A DNA stretch of 64,000 nt from Heloderma charlesbogerti (lineage: Eukaryota; Chordata; Lepidosauria; Squamata; Helodermatidae): the NCBI GenBank assembly GCA_026122225.1, contig JANEZZ010001898.1, positions 496,001 to 560,000 of the forward strand, written 5' to 3'. Within the stretch, counting starts at the first letter, position 1. Each line of letters opens with the position of its first letter. This document shows positions 45,258 to 55,789 of the stretch, in pieces. The notes under the pieces are model-generated. The model saw nothing but the letters and a program-made list of their open reading frames with translations. It had not been told where the DNA came from and did no database searches. A program made the translations under genes and the position numbers.

Positions 45258-46039
45258 TCAGTGAGTCGGGCCAGCTGGAGGATTTCCTGTATTTTTTTTT
45301 TATTTGCAGAAAGAGACCTTTGTGCAACCTGCAGATGCAATTTGCATAATTTGCACAAATTGTAGCTGTGATCTGTGTAACTTGCACAAATTGTGGCAAT
45401 TTGCACACATTATGCAAACTGTGGCTATAATTCGCACAAATGTCTATTTCCGCAAATTTTAAAAAATACTGAAGATGTCCCTGGAATTGAGGGAAAACGT
45501 GCAGCTTAGCTTGCAAATGCAAACTAAGTCGGGTATGCCATGGATATATGGAGAGCCCCAAAGGGGCTGAATTTCCCAGCAATGGGCATGTGCCTCCTTC
45601 CAGGTAAATTTCAGTACTAATTTTAGCACCTTTTGCTGGGTCCTTTGCTACTGTGTTATGTTTCTGGCTTGGGGCTTAAAATAGAGGGTGTCGGCTTGAA
45701 CCTTCATTTTAGCACCCTAAGTGTGTCCTGAAAGGTGTGACAGTCCCCTGGCTTGGGCTGATGTAGATGTTAACGGGTGGTGGCAGTTTATTGACTAATT
45801 TGTTGTCCCTGCCTACACTGCAGGGAGTTTCGGTAACCCCTTTTCTCCCTTCATTGAGTAGGTAGCAGGTATTGAGAAAGACTTCAGCCTCAGACCCTAT
45901 AGATCCCCTGCAAATAGTCTGACTTGATATAAACCAGCTTCCTATGTTCCATAGATAGATATGGAGGGCAGATCAATAAAGAAGTGTGGTTCTTTTCCCC
46001 TCCATACAAAAGCCTCAGTCTTCTAGATGTGAGATGTTA
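45258..46039. other. No gene; TTTGCACAAATTG-type repeats and a SINE fragment
   Basis: A cluster of TTTGCA.AATTTGCACAAATTGT repeats lies at about 45326-45450 and is probably the interior of the hAT-like element begun at 44502. At about 45855-45950, GGTAGCAGGTATTGAGAAAGAC..GTCTGACTTGATATAAACCAGCTTCC is the 3' part of a tRNA-derived SINE. Confidence 0.5.
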
Positions 46040-46042
46040 GTA

Positions 46043-46883
46043 CTAGGATCCAAGGAACACTGAAACTAGTTGCCGCTTCCCAGCTGAGCTGATCAGAGCA
46101 GCAGTAACTGCTCCAGCTGGTCTAGGGACTACAGAAGCAAGCAAACTCCCAGAGAGCGAGTGATCAGAGCGAGCAAACAGGGGCAGCGAACAGGGGCAGC
46201 GAACAGGGCCAACAGGAGTTGGCCAGCAGAGTTTGGCAGGGGAGGTCAAGCAGGAGGCCCCTAACATTTTTTAAAATTTATTTGTCTTGTTACACACACT
46301 TCCATACCAGTAGGACTCTGTTTTTAACCTGCAGTGAGTAGAGGACCAGGCACAGGACACTCTAGAACAACCAGAAAGCTAGACACAAAAAAGGAAAAGA
46401 GACTATGGAAGGACAAGACTCTCCAGTGTGGTGACCTGCAAGGTATGTGCCATGTTTGTTTTCTTGTCTGAGAACAACATGGACTACACATGCAACAAGT
46501 GCAAGCTGATCACACTTCTGGAAGAAAAAGTAAGAGGACTGGAGTGGTGGGTGATGACCCTCCAGGGAATAAGAGAACACGAAGAGTTCTTGGACAGAAC
46601 GGTGGAACTACAGCAGCAAAGTGAAGAACAGAAGCTAGAAGAGCAACAGCAAGCTGAGGCAGAACAGGAAACTGCTGAGGTGAGGAAGAATGAAGTAGAG
46701 GATACTCCTTGGGAAAGAGGATACTCCTTGACAGTTAGGAGCAGAAGAACTAGAAGACACTTGGCACCAGTGGAGGCAGTGGAGCTATGGAACCACTTCC
46801 AGGTAACTGAGGATGAGAATGGAGGACAGCCTACAGAGGAAGAATTACAGGGAACCTGCATGAGAGCGAGCAAGAGGCTGAAG
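46043..46883 (+). pseudogene. CR1 LINE, 5' region and ORF1 (first segment)
   Basis: A GC-rich leader (about 46043-46400), with repeated GCGAACAGGGGCA, is followed by an ORF1-like frame. Its C-terminal part runs open from about 46428 to the insertion. It begins with a cysteine-bearing segment (KVCAMF.., YTCNKCKLI, a zinc-knuckle-like pattern). A glutamate/glutamine-rich coiled-coil stretch follows (LDRTVELQQQSEEQKLEEQQ..), then RSRRTRRHLAP. This is the layout expected of CR1 ORF1 nucleic-acid-binding proteins. A stop (TGA at 46432-46434) in the upstream frame suggests decay. At 46884 a hAT-family copy interrupts the element, and the missing ORF1 end and endonuclease are not found further on. 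Confidence 0.75.
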
Positions 46884-47722
46884 TAGGGATGGACGAAAGT
46901 CCCTTACCTGTTCTCGAAGCTTGCTTCGCAGTGGGGGGGAGGCGCTTCGGTTCTCCCCCCGAAGTTCAGGCGAGGGGGGGGGAGGCGCCCCGTCTACCCA
47001 GCCGTGAAAAAAAAAGTAAAAAAACACAAAAACACACACACACGTGATATAGGCTACGTAACGATTTCCAAAGTCAGCCGTGATAGGCTATGTAAATCGT
47101 CACGTAGCCTATCACAGGTGACTGGAAAAAAAAAAGCACGTACGCAAATGGCGGCTCCCATGGGGACCGCCATTTGTGTTCCTTATTTTGACACATCTAG
47201 ACTACGGTGAAAATAAGGGAACGCTATTTGCATTGCCCTTATTTTCGCTGTCATCTACGTAAATGTTTACGTAGACTAGACATGCCAAAATAAGGAACGC
47301 AAATGGCGGCGCCCATGGGCCGCCGCCATTTGCGTACATGTTTTTTTTTTTCAAAGTCACCCGTGATAGGCTACGTGATGATTTACATAGCCTATCACGG
47401 CTGACTTTGGAAATCTAGCCGTGATAGGCTACGTAAATCATTACGTAGCCTATCATGGGTGTGGGTTTTTGTTTTTTTTTACCTTTTTTTTTGCAATGGC
47501 GGTGGTGGCAGCTGGTCGGGAGACCGACCGCCGTCCCCGCCCCCACCGAAAAGCCACCGAAACGCCGCTGGGACCCGCCGCCGAGAGGGACATTCGGCCA
47601 TGATAAGTCCCATCCCGGGGGGGTGGGGGGCCGGCGGAGAATTTCCCCACCAATTTGGGGGGGCCAAATGCATTGGCATTCGGCCTCCCAGAGATTCGTG
47701 GAGAAATTCTCCGCCATCCCTA
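46884..47722 (+). mobile_element. Palindromic hAT-family copy; flanks do not match
   Basis: T1 left end (TAGGGATGGACGAAAGTCCCTTACC) and T2 right end (GAGAAATTCTCCGCCATCCCTA). The left flank is GGCTGAAG. On the right the next element begins only two bases later (GT then TAGGGATG), so no duplication is visible. The interior is a large palindrome centred near 47225. It has GATAGGCTATGTAAATCGTCACGTAGCCTATC and mirrored units, ATGGCGGC..CCGCCATTTG units and TCTACGTAAATGTTTACGTAGA. Confidence 0.9.
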
Positions 47723-47724
47723 GT

Positions 47725-48593
47725 TAGGGATGTACGAAACTCATTACCTTTTCGCGAAATTTTTTGCGGTGGGGGGGAGGCGCTCCGTCCCTCCCCCCGG
47801 AATGGTCGATGGGGGGAGGCAATCCGGTCCTCCCCCCCTGGAATCCTGCTCAGCCAGCTCTGTTCTGCGGTGGCTCGGCAGAGCAGCCAGCCAGGGCTGT
47901 CCACAGCCGGATTTCCAGCCACAGACGGGCTGCTGCAGACGCAAATGGCAGCCGCAATAGCAGCTGCCATTTGCATCCAGCCAGGCTGCCATGATAGGCT
48001 ATGTAAGTATTTACGTAGCCTATCATAGCAACTCCCCCCCCCAAAAAATGTGTATGCAAATGGCGGCGGCTATGGCAGCCACCATTTGCGTTCCCTATTT
48101 TTCACCATTTTAGCCTACGTAAATATTTATGTAGGCTAAAACAGCGAAAAAAAAGGGACGCAAATAGCGCCCACTACGCTATTTGCATTCCCCCTTTTTT
48201 TTTTTTGCCATAATAGCCTATGTAAATATTTACGTAGACTAAAATGGCAAAAAATAGGGAACACAAATGGTGGCCACCATAGCTGCCGCCATTTGTGTAC
48301 GCCGTTGTTGTTGTTTTTTTTGGTTGGCTTGCCATGATAGGCTACATAAATACTTACATAGCCTATCACAGCAAAGACGAGGATGCAAATGGTGGCCGCG
48401 GCAGCCGGTTGAAAGACCAGCCACCACCGCTGCTGGAGCCGCCGATGTCCAGAACATCCGCCCCAGGTAAGCCTCATCCCAGGGGGAATCCATGGGATAG
48501 GGAGGCAGGCCGTTCCACCACGGATTTTGGGGGGCCAAATGCCAGTGCATTTGGCCTCACTGAAGTCTGTGGCGGGATTCTCCGCCATCCCTA
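47725..48593 (+). mobile_element. Palindromic hAT-family copy abutting the previous one head to tail
   Basis: T1 left end (TAGGGATGTACGAAACTCATTACC) and T2 right end (GGCGGGATTCTCCGCCATCCCTA). The flanks TCCCTAGT and ACCATGTT do not match. The train is the standard one: GCAAATGGCAGCC..GGCTGCCATTTGC (about 47941-47974), GATAGGCTATGTAAGTATTTACGTAGCCTATC (about 47994-48025), and alternating units onward to GATAGGCTACATAAATACTTACATAGCCTATC (about 48337-48368). CAGGTAAGCC lies at about 48464. Confidence 0.92.
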
Positions 48594-48750
48594 ACCATGT
48601 TATACTTGAGTTCATGGTTCTAAAGGAAGCAAAATCAGAGTGTAGCCAAACCTGTACCCTGGATTTTAGGAAAGCTGATTTTAATAAACTCAGAACAATG
48701 AACAGTAAGGTCCCATGGCAAGCGAATCTAACAAGAAAAGGAGTCCAAGA
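48594..48750 (+). pseudogene. CR1 LINE second segment (between endonuclease and RT)
   Basis: The stretch CTGGATTTTAGGAAAGCTGA.., then CAGAACAATGAACAGTAAGG.. and CCATGGCAAGCG encodes a pre-RT linker-like peptide (LDFRKADFNKL..., WQANLTRKGVQD). It continues without loss across the next insertion, because removing 48751-49548 plus one GTCCAAGA joins it to GATGAGTGGGCGTTTTT at 49557. Confidence 0.75.
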
Positions 48751-49548
48751 TAGGGATGGCAGAGAATTCCACCACGGATCTCCTGAAATCTGTGTCGGAA
48801 CGAAGCCCCCTCCCCCCCACCCACGAAAGATGTGCGAAATGGAGCACTTACCTGCTGCTATCCGCGCTTCCTGATCATAGCCGTGATAGGCTACGGAAAT
48901 ACTTACGTAGCCTATCACAGTTAATGCAGGGACGCCTTTTGTGTCCCTGTGGAGGCCATGATAAGCTGCATAAGTATTTACATAGCCTATCATGGCAAGC
49001 AAAAAAAAAAAACCCAACACGTACACAAATGGTGGCGGCTACAGCAGCCACCATTTGCGTTCTCTATTTTTCACCATTTTGTCCCACGTAAATATTTACG
49101 TAGGCTATTATGGTGAAAAAAAGGGGAACGTAAATAGCGTAGTGGGCACTATTTGTGTTCCCCCCTTTTTTTCCGCCGTAATAGCCTCCGTAAATATTTA
49201 CGTAAGATAAAATGGCAAAAAATAGGGAACGCAAATGGCGGCCGCTATAGCCACCATCATTTGCGTACGTGGTGGGTTTTTTTGGCCTGCCGTGAATACT
49301 ACTACATAAATACTTACATAGCCTATCATGGCAGCCTGGCTGGATGCAAATGGCGGCCGCTACAGCTGTGGATGGCCCTGGCCGGCTGCTCTGCGGAGCC
49401 ATTGTGGAGCGGAGCCGGCCGGACAGGATTCTGGGGGGGAAGGACTGGATCACCTCTTCCCCACCGAGGATTCTGGGGGGAGGGATGGAGGGCCTCCCCC
49501 CCCATGAATCACATCCGCAAAATGGTAAGTGACTTTCGTACATCCCTG
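48751..49548 (-). mobile_element. Palindromic hAT-family copy in CR1, exact 8-bp duplication
   Basis: T2 left end (TAGGGATGGCAGAGAATTCCACC) and T1 right end (GGTAAGTGACTTTCGTACATCCCTG, last base changed). The duplication GTCCAAGA is exact (48743-48750 and 49549-49556). The train includes GATAGGCTACGGAAATACTTACGTAGCCTATC (about 48888-48919), ATGGTGGCGGCTAC..GCAGCCACCATTTGCG (about 49028-49060), CACGTAAATATTTACGTAGGCTA (about 49083-49106) and further units to about 49330. Confidence 0.95.
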
Positions 49549-51180
49549 GTCCAAGATGAGTGGGCGTTTTTAAAAAAAGGAAATTATCAAGGCACAATTA
49601 CAAACCATTACAACAAGACGAAAAGGTGGAAGACAACAGAAGAAGCCAATGTGGCTTCACAAAAAGCTAGGAGATGAAAAAAAAGTACACATATAGGAAG
49701 TGGAAAGAAGGCCAAGCAACAGAGGAAGAGTACAGGCAAGGTAGTACAGAATTGCAGGGATGGTGTTAGGAAGGCTAAAGCTGAGAACGAGCTGAGGTTA
49801 GCAAGGGATGCTAAAAGCAACAAAAAGCTTTCTTCAGCTATGTGCAAAGTAAAAAAGAGAGGAAAGAAATGGTGGTTCAGCTATTAAATAAGGATGGCAA
49901 AATGATAACAGATGACAAAGAAAAGGCAGGGGTGCTCAATTCCTGCTTTGGCTCAGTTTTCTCCCAAAAGAGGGTCTATGACCCCTCTGGCAAAGGCAAA
50001 ATACAGGCTGAAGGGGCAGGATTGCAGCTTGAGATCGACAGGCATATGGTCAAGGAACACCTAATTACTTTGAATGAGTTCAAATCTCCAGGGCCAGATG
50101 AACTGCACCCTACAGTAACAAAGGAACTGGCAGAAGAACTCTCAGAACCGCTGTCTATTCTCTTTGAGCAATCATGGAGGATGGGTGAAGTGCCAGATGA
50201 CTGGAGGAGGGCTAATGTTGTCCCTATCTTCAAAAAAGGTAAAAAGGAGGAACCTGGGAATGACAGACCAGTCAGTCTGACATCAATTCCTGGGAAAATT
50301 CTGAAGCAGATGATAAAGCAATCCATCTGGAAGCACCCTGAAAACAATGCAGTGATTACTCAAAGCCAACATGGATTTGTCAGGAACAACTCCTGCCAGA
50401 CGAATCTGATCTCATTTTTTGATCAACTAACCTCCCTTGTGGACCATGGGAATGATGTAGACATCATATACCTCGACTTCAGCAAAGCTTTTGACAAAGT
50501 GCCCCATGATATCCTGATGAGCAAACTAACTCAAGGTGGGCCAGATGAAAAAATGATCAGGTGGATCCACAGTTGGCTACAGAATCAGACTCAAAGAGTG
50601 CTTATCAATGGGATCTTCTCAAACTGAGAGAGGTAACGAGCGGGGTACCACAGGGCTCAGTCGATGCTCTTCAACATTTTTATTAATGACTTGGATGAGG
50701 AGGTGCAGGGAATGCTGATCAAGTTTGCAGATGACACAAAACTGGGCGGGATAGCTAATACCTTGGAAGACAGAAACAAAATTCAAAGTGATCTTGATAT
50801 ACTGGAGCACTCAGCAGAAAACAACAGAATGAAATTTAACTGGGATAAATGCCAAGTTCTACACCTAGGAAAAAGACACCAAATGTACAGTTACAATATG
50901 GGAGATACGTGGCTCAACCACCCTACAAGTGAGAAGGATCTTGGAATTGTTGTAGATCACAAGCTGAATATGAGCCAACAATGTGATGTGGCAGCAAAAA
51001 AGGCAAATGCTATTGTGGGCTGTATTAATAGAATCTTAGCTTCCAAATCCCGGGAAGTACTAGTTCCCCTCTAGTCAGCACTAGTTAGCCCTTATCTGGA
51101 GCACTGTGTCCAGTTCTGGGCACCATACTTTAAGAAGGATGCAGACAAACTGGAGAGGGTTCAGAGAAGGGCAACACATG
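49549..51180 (+). pseudogene. CR1 LINE reverse-transcriptase segment, frameshifted and 3'-truncated
   Basis: It reads on from the linker: SYVQSKKE-like sequence, MVVQLLNKDGKMITDDKEKA, LNSCFGSVFSQKRVYDPSGK, then RT with LNEFKSPGPDELHPTVTKEL, RPVSLTSIPGKILK, IIYLDFSKAFDKVPHDILMS. The frame breaks near 50627, where a one-base loss (compared with the 13.1-kb copy) creates TGA. Shortly after, about 8 bp are missing in the GGGCTCAGTC..TGCTCTTC box. It reopens as LFNIFINDLDEEVQGMLIKF, ADDTKLG (catalytic F-A-D-D) and runs to a stop near 51074. Homology to the other CR1 ends at about 51178, well before the 3' tail. It cannot be functional. Confidence 0.9.
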
Positions 51181-52690
51181 TATTCTGGAGTGGTACAATT
51201 CCTGTACCATTTTTTTTCTTAGTATTTGTAGATAAACTCCCATAGCAGCATTTTATACAAAATATAGTACATGACAAAAAGTGGCAGAAGGTCATTACTG
51301 TATGTTTACAGTCAGCCCCACAGTCTCTTTGCTTTTGTACTCCCCCGCCCCTGCCATTTTGTGTCTGCCTTAATAAATATTTCAGTGTGAGTGTTTGGGA
51401 TTTCTTTTATTGATCATGGCAAGTCAGCCCAGAAATAAAGATGCAGGACATGATTGTCTGTGCAAATGGGTTAGTACAGTCCAGGGAGACTCCTTGCAGA
51501 TTTCTTTTTCCACCTGCAGATAACGTAACAGACAGACCTTCATGGCAGATCATAATGAATGCAAACCAGGAAGGAAATGACAGTCTCCTTTTCTGGTCTC
51601 CAGAGCTAACAGAAACCACAAAAAGAGCACGGCTGTCTGGGTATGGAATTGATCGGCCTGCGCAGAGAAAGAAAATGAAAACAGACAAGGCTGCATCTAT
51701 CACCCCCTTTCTTTTGGTCCCATACACCACATAGTATCAGGGTTTCTCTCGGTGGCCCTCAGCCAAGGCTACCTTTAGTAGTTTCCCCTTAATTGAAAAT
51801 TATCTCTTGCTGCCTCTGATCTTCATGGGTGCTCCACACAAAGTGAAAATGGCAGCAGGACTGTATGTTGAACCTTAAATCCAAACAACCTGGCTGAATT
51901 CATTTGTGGACCAGGTTTATTTCAGACTGACAGGAAACAAATCTTTCATATTTGTCATCAACAGGTTGCCAGCAAGTCCCATTGCACCAGCCATTGGGTC
52001 CTCCACACATTCAGTTTAGTGTTTGGCGTTGGTAGTCTTCAGTGGGCTAGATTTGGCTCTCAGGCATCCAGCTGCTGATCCCTATTCTAAATGCAATTCT
52101 TGTCTAATGCTTCTGCTGTGTGCTTTTATCCCCCACCCACACACACAGAAAGAGAGAATGAGCTAAGAGTGCAGAATGAATTGCTCTTGGAAACACTGTT
52201 TCATTCCCCATGAATTCTAGTGCTTAGTTGCCTATCATATTAAGTCCATTCCATCATATCAAATAAATATTCATTTGGCCTGATGCAATACGAAAAGGGT
52301 TATCATATTAACAGCTCTCACGTCACATTAGCAGTGATGAGCGCTAATATGATCCAACACTAATTTAATTTGAAGGCAATTGTCAGCATAAGTCTTGCTT
52401 TGGGGGGGGGGGTTACAGCTGCTGTCAATGCTGACTTTTCTCTTGCAGCCTCAGCATTGTCTACAGAATCAGCTTTTTGAAAGCACGGTGTTCGAAATCA
52501 ATTTGTGCTATGGTATGGGAGGTTTGCCATTCCAAGGTAAATCCATCAACATTCCGCTGTAATGACCAAGGTGTTCCTTGGATCCCAGTCATAGTGTGTA
52601 CTTATAGTATATATTCTGAATATATTTTTAAGTTCTTGGATTAACTATAATGCACTCTACTTGGCATAGAACTTATGTGTTCCATGATGA
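51181..52690. other. No gene recognised
   Basis: Unassigned sequence. Two nearly complementary frames of about 100 codons at 51407-51734 have no motif and are probably chance. A G-run lies at about 52401-52411. Confidence 0.5.
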
Positions 52691-52699
52691 ACTATGTCC

Positions 52700-52905
52700 T
52701 TCTCCAAAGAATCCAGGAAGCTGTCTTGTACCAGGCCAGACTATTTCTCCTTCTAGGCCGGTATATGGCCAACTCTGGCAGTGGCGCTCCAGGATTGTGT
52801 CACCTGCTATTTGATCCTTTTTTTAACTGGAGGTATCCAGGACTGAGCCTGGGACTTTCTGTATGCAAAGCATGTGTTGTCCCACTGAACAATGGTCACT
52901 CTCAT
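52700..52905 (-). mobile_element. tRNA-derived SINE of the second type, reverse strand
   Basis: On the reverse strand GACCATTGTTCAGTGGGACA.CACATGCTTTGCATACAGA is the tRNA-like head and CCCAGGCTCAGTCCTGG a B-box-like motif. The 3' end has GTCTGGCCTGGTACAAGACAGC. Compare 33176-33345. Confidence 0.72.
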
Positions 52906-53102
52906 AAACAAAGCCACATGGGTTTAATTGAAGAGTTGTCTAGGTAAATGGGACTCCAGAGGATGAGGGAAAAGAAAAAGAAGATGGCACTGAGAAGGAG
53001 CAGAATCCACTAGAATAAAAGGCCATCGATCAACTTTACAATATGCATAATCAAGGTATTTCTCTACCCCACCCCTAGGAATTTCTTTGACTGTATCAAA
53101 AT

Positions 53103-53513
53103 TAGGGACGTGCATACAAGCAAAACTCAAGCTTCTCAAAGTTCTCCAAATTCCACCTCAATGTTCGTTTTATCTCATGTTTGCATCAGATTTTTTTTTC
53201 CACATGAACATTTGAGCGTGTGTTTTTCCAAATATGCATGAAAGGTGCACATCTTTGAAATGTACGCATTCTTCTCCCATTGAGTAAAGCGTGCTTGTGT
53301 GGTTCCGCCCCCCCGGATGAATTTTTATGTGCATTTTTTTCAAATTTATGCATGCTGTCAAACACATTTTTGGGGTCCACAAACCACGTTGCAAGTTTGG
53401 AAGCATATGGACTTCAACCGCATATTGCATTTGAGCCTGTGTTCAGTCTGGGAGGAGCAAACTGGGTAAATCCTGATAAAGATATACTCAAGTGAATTTC
53501 TCATACATCCCTA
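53103..53513. mobile_element. Non-autonomous hAT-type element (TAGGGACGTGC..CATACATCCCTA), 7/8 duplication
   Basis: It starts TAGGGACGTGCATACAAGC and ends AATTTCTCATACATCCCTA. The flanks are ATCAAAAT (53095-53102) and ACCAAAAT (53514-53521). AAATTCCACCTCAATG and TGTGCATTTTTTTCAAA motifs match the layout of 36121-36498. No coding content. Confidence 0.86.
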
Positions 53514-53521
53514 ACCAAAAT

Positions 53522-53755
53522 ATGCTACTTTCAATGCCCAATAATAAATGAAATGGAGGCCATTCTTCAAGGCTACATGCCTTGGAGAAATAAGTATAAG
53601 AAGTCTACAGGTTTAAGGTGTTTTAATAAGCATGAAGAATACATACTTTCTGAAGTCATAATTTAATCTGCATTATTTCAAGATTTCTAATTCCCTCTTT
53701 ATCCTCTGTGTATTTGTAGGACATAATTTGATACTTGCTACTTTGCTGCTTAAGT
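53522..53755. other. No gene recognised
   Basis: AT-rich spacer. Confidence 0.6.
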
Positions 53756-54301
53756 AACATTCATTCATTCATTCATTCATTTCATTTCATTTCATTCATT
53801 CATTATATTTCTATACTACCCCATAGCCAAAGTTCTCTGGGTGGGTCTCAAAAATTAAAATACATTAAAATACATTATATAAAATATAAAAAACCATTCA
53901 CATAATGACATAAAACAAATAACACACACAACAACAACAACATATATCTAAAACAATTCAAAACAGTCAGCAAGAGACAATCAAGAGACTCATCATACGC
54001 TGCCAAGTGCCTGAGAGAAGAGGCAGTTTTAACCTGGCACCAAAAAGATGACAATGTTGGCACCAGGTGGGCTTCATCAGGGAGATTAGTCCATAAATGG
54101 GAGGCCACCATCAAAAAGGCCCTCTCTTTTGTTGCTGCCCTCCGAGCCTGTCTTGGAGGAGGCTCCCAGAGGAGGGCCTTAGATGCAGAGCATAGTGTAT
54201 GGGTCAGTTCATGCCAGGAGAGGTGTTCTGTCAGGTACTGTGGCTCCGAGCTGTGTAGAGCTTCATAGGTCAAAATCAGCACTCTGAATTGGGCTTGGAA
54301 G
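53756..54301 (-). pseudogene. L2 LINE 3' part, reverse strand (first segment)
   Basis: At the plus-strand left is a (ATTC)n run (about 53757-53805), then CTATACTACCCCATAGCCAAAGTTCTCTGGG, the reverse complement of the L2 tail hairpin. The reverse-strand frame (54301 down to about 54030) has FQAQFRVLILTYEALHSSEP, YLTEHLSWHELTHTLCSASK, EPPPRQARRAATKERAF and LWTNLPDEAHLVPTLSSF, matching L2 C-terminal motifs. It is cut at 54301 by an L1 and continues at 57423. Confidence 0.85.
53757..53805. repeat. (ATTC)n / (ATTTC)n repeat at the L2 3' end
   Basis: Tandem CATT/CATTT units that form the terminal repeat of the reverse-strand L2. Confidence 0.9.
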
Positions 54302-55168
54302 GGACTTCCAGTTGGAACCAATGTTGCTGCGGTAGCATCCCACGGGATCTCTGTGGGAGCTTTCTCAAACAGCTTTTTAAAAGGTTGAAAAAACTTTTCA
54401 TTCTCCCCTGGAATTAAAAGGGGGGCAAGGCAACATCTGAATAACATCTTGGAGAAAAGTACAACTGTTGAGATAGTGGGGGGGGGGGGCTGGATTCAAG
54501 GATTATCTCTCCAGAGCTTTACCAATGCAAAAAGCTGTTCTGAGACTCCTATTTCATAGGAGAAAACAGGGCTGATGTGTTCCATAATAATATATGCTTT
54601 AAGAAATATCAACAACGTCTGAGGGATGATTTAAGAAATATTAACAATATTTGAGAACAGCTGAGGACCTGCAAGATCTGTTTGAGAGAAACATGACTGC
54701 ACCAAGGAGAAGAAAGCATCTGTCATCAACTCCCCCTGCACCCCCCATGTCAAAAGTTTCAAAAACAGAAGATATAGGGGAACTATTTACTCTGATAAAG
54801 ACTATCTTCGCAAAAATTTACAGAGCAAGCCAAAAGGTTGGATTTAATCCAAAATTCCATCACTGCCTTGCAAGGAGCTGTGGATTTAATTATTGCAACA
54901 TGGCAAAAAATGAAGACGAAAATTAATGAGCTAGAAGACCGAGTGGTAGGAAATTAAACTACAATACAAATTTGTTTTAAAAATGCCTCTGATAGAATTT
55001 CTCAACTGGAGGCTTCACAAGAGGATCCAATGCATGTATTATTGGGATTAATAATCTGTCTAATGATGTAAAATTGCCTATTTTTGTGGATAAACTTATG
55101 AAGGAGATACTCCCTATCCCATCTGATTATTTACTTGATATTGAGCAGGCATTTCGTCGCGTGCCAAA

Positions 55169-55551
55169 TAGGGATGGACGAAAGTCCCTTACCTGGTCCC
55201 GCAGCTGTTTTCGGTGTAGGGGGGAGGCGCTCCGGTTCTCCCCCTGAAATTCTTGGCAGGTGGGGAGGCGCCCCACCCCTCCTGGCCAAAATTCAGGCCA
55301 GGGGGGAGGTGCCCCATCCCTCCCCACCAAAATTCTGGCCGGGGGGGAGCGCCCCATCTCCCCAGCTGTGAAAGAAAAAAGTAAAGTAAAAAAAAAAAAG
55401 TGATAGGCTACATAAAGATTTCCGTAGCCTATCACGGCTAGATTTTCAAAGTCAGCTGTGACAGGCTATGTAAATCTTTACATAGCCTATCATGGCTGAC
55501 TTTGAAAAAAAGAAAAAAAAGCATGTACGCAAATGGCGGCACCCATGGGCT
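55169..55551 (+). mobile_element. 3'-truncated palindromic hAT-family copy in L1
   Basis: T1 left end (TAGGGATGGACGAAAGTCCCTTACC) after GTGCCAAA. 40-bp GGGAGGCGCCCC.. units follow (about 55220-55350), then two GATAGGCTA units (about 55402-55436 and 55457-55493), and ATGGCGGCACCCATGGG at about 55535-55551. It then stops abruptly and L1 sequence resumes. No right terminus or duplication was found. Confidence 0.88.
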
Positions 55552-55789
55552 TACAATATTACTTAAAATATCCTGCTACACTGTGTATTGTGTCTGAAGG
55601 TCAGATGAAGAAGTTTCTAAATCATGAAATGGCGGAAGCATAGCTGAATGTAAAAATATGCAAGAGTCCTGTTACAACCCCATGAACTGGAATCTTTAAG
55701 CAAGTTATGTTAACTGTTTGTGTTTAGTCTACATGATCCAGGCTAGGTCAGAAGATAAATGATTATACATATATTCGTTTATTCTCTTT

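Noticed and set aside
44502..45700. Attempt to close the outer hAT-like element starting at 44502
   Set aside because: No CATCCCTA-like tip followed by CTCTAGAG was found to the right, so only the left segment is reported.
46428..46886. Glutamate/glutamine-rich protein considered as a host coiled-coil gene
   Set aside because: The cysteine pattern followed by a coiled coil, the GC-rich leader upstream and the CR1 RT sequence downstream make CR1 ORF1 the better explanation.
51407..51734. Overlapping forward and reverse frames of about 100 codons
   Set aside because: Near-complete overlap on opposite strands without a motif or splice context suggests chance. No homology was recognised.
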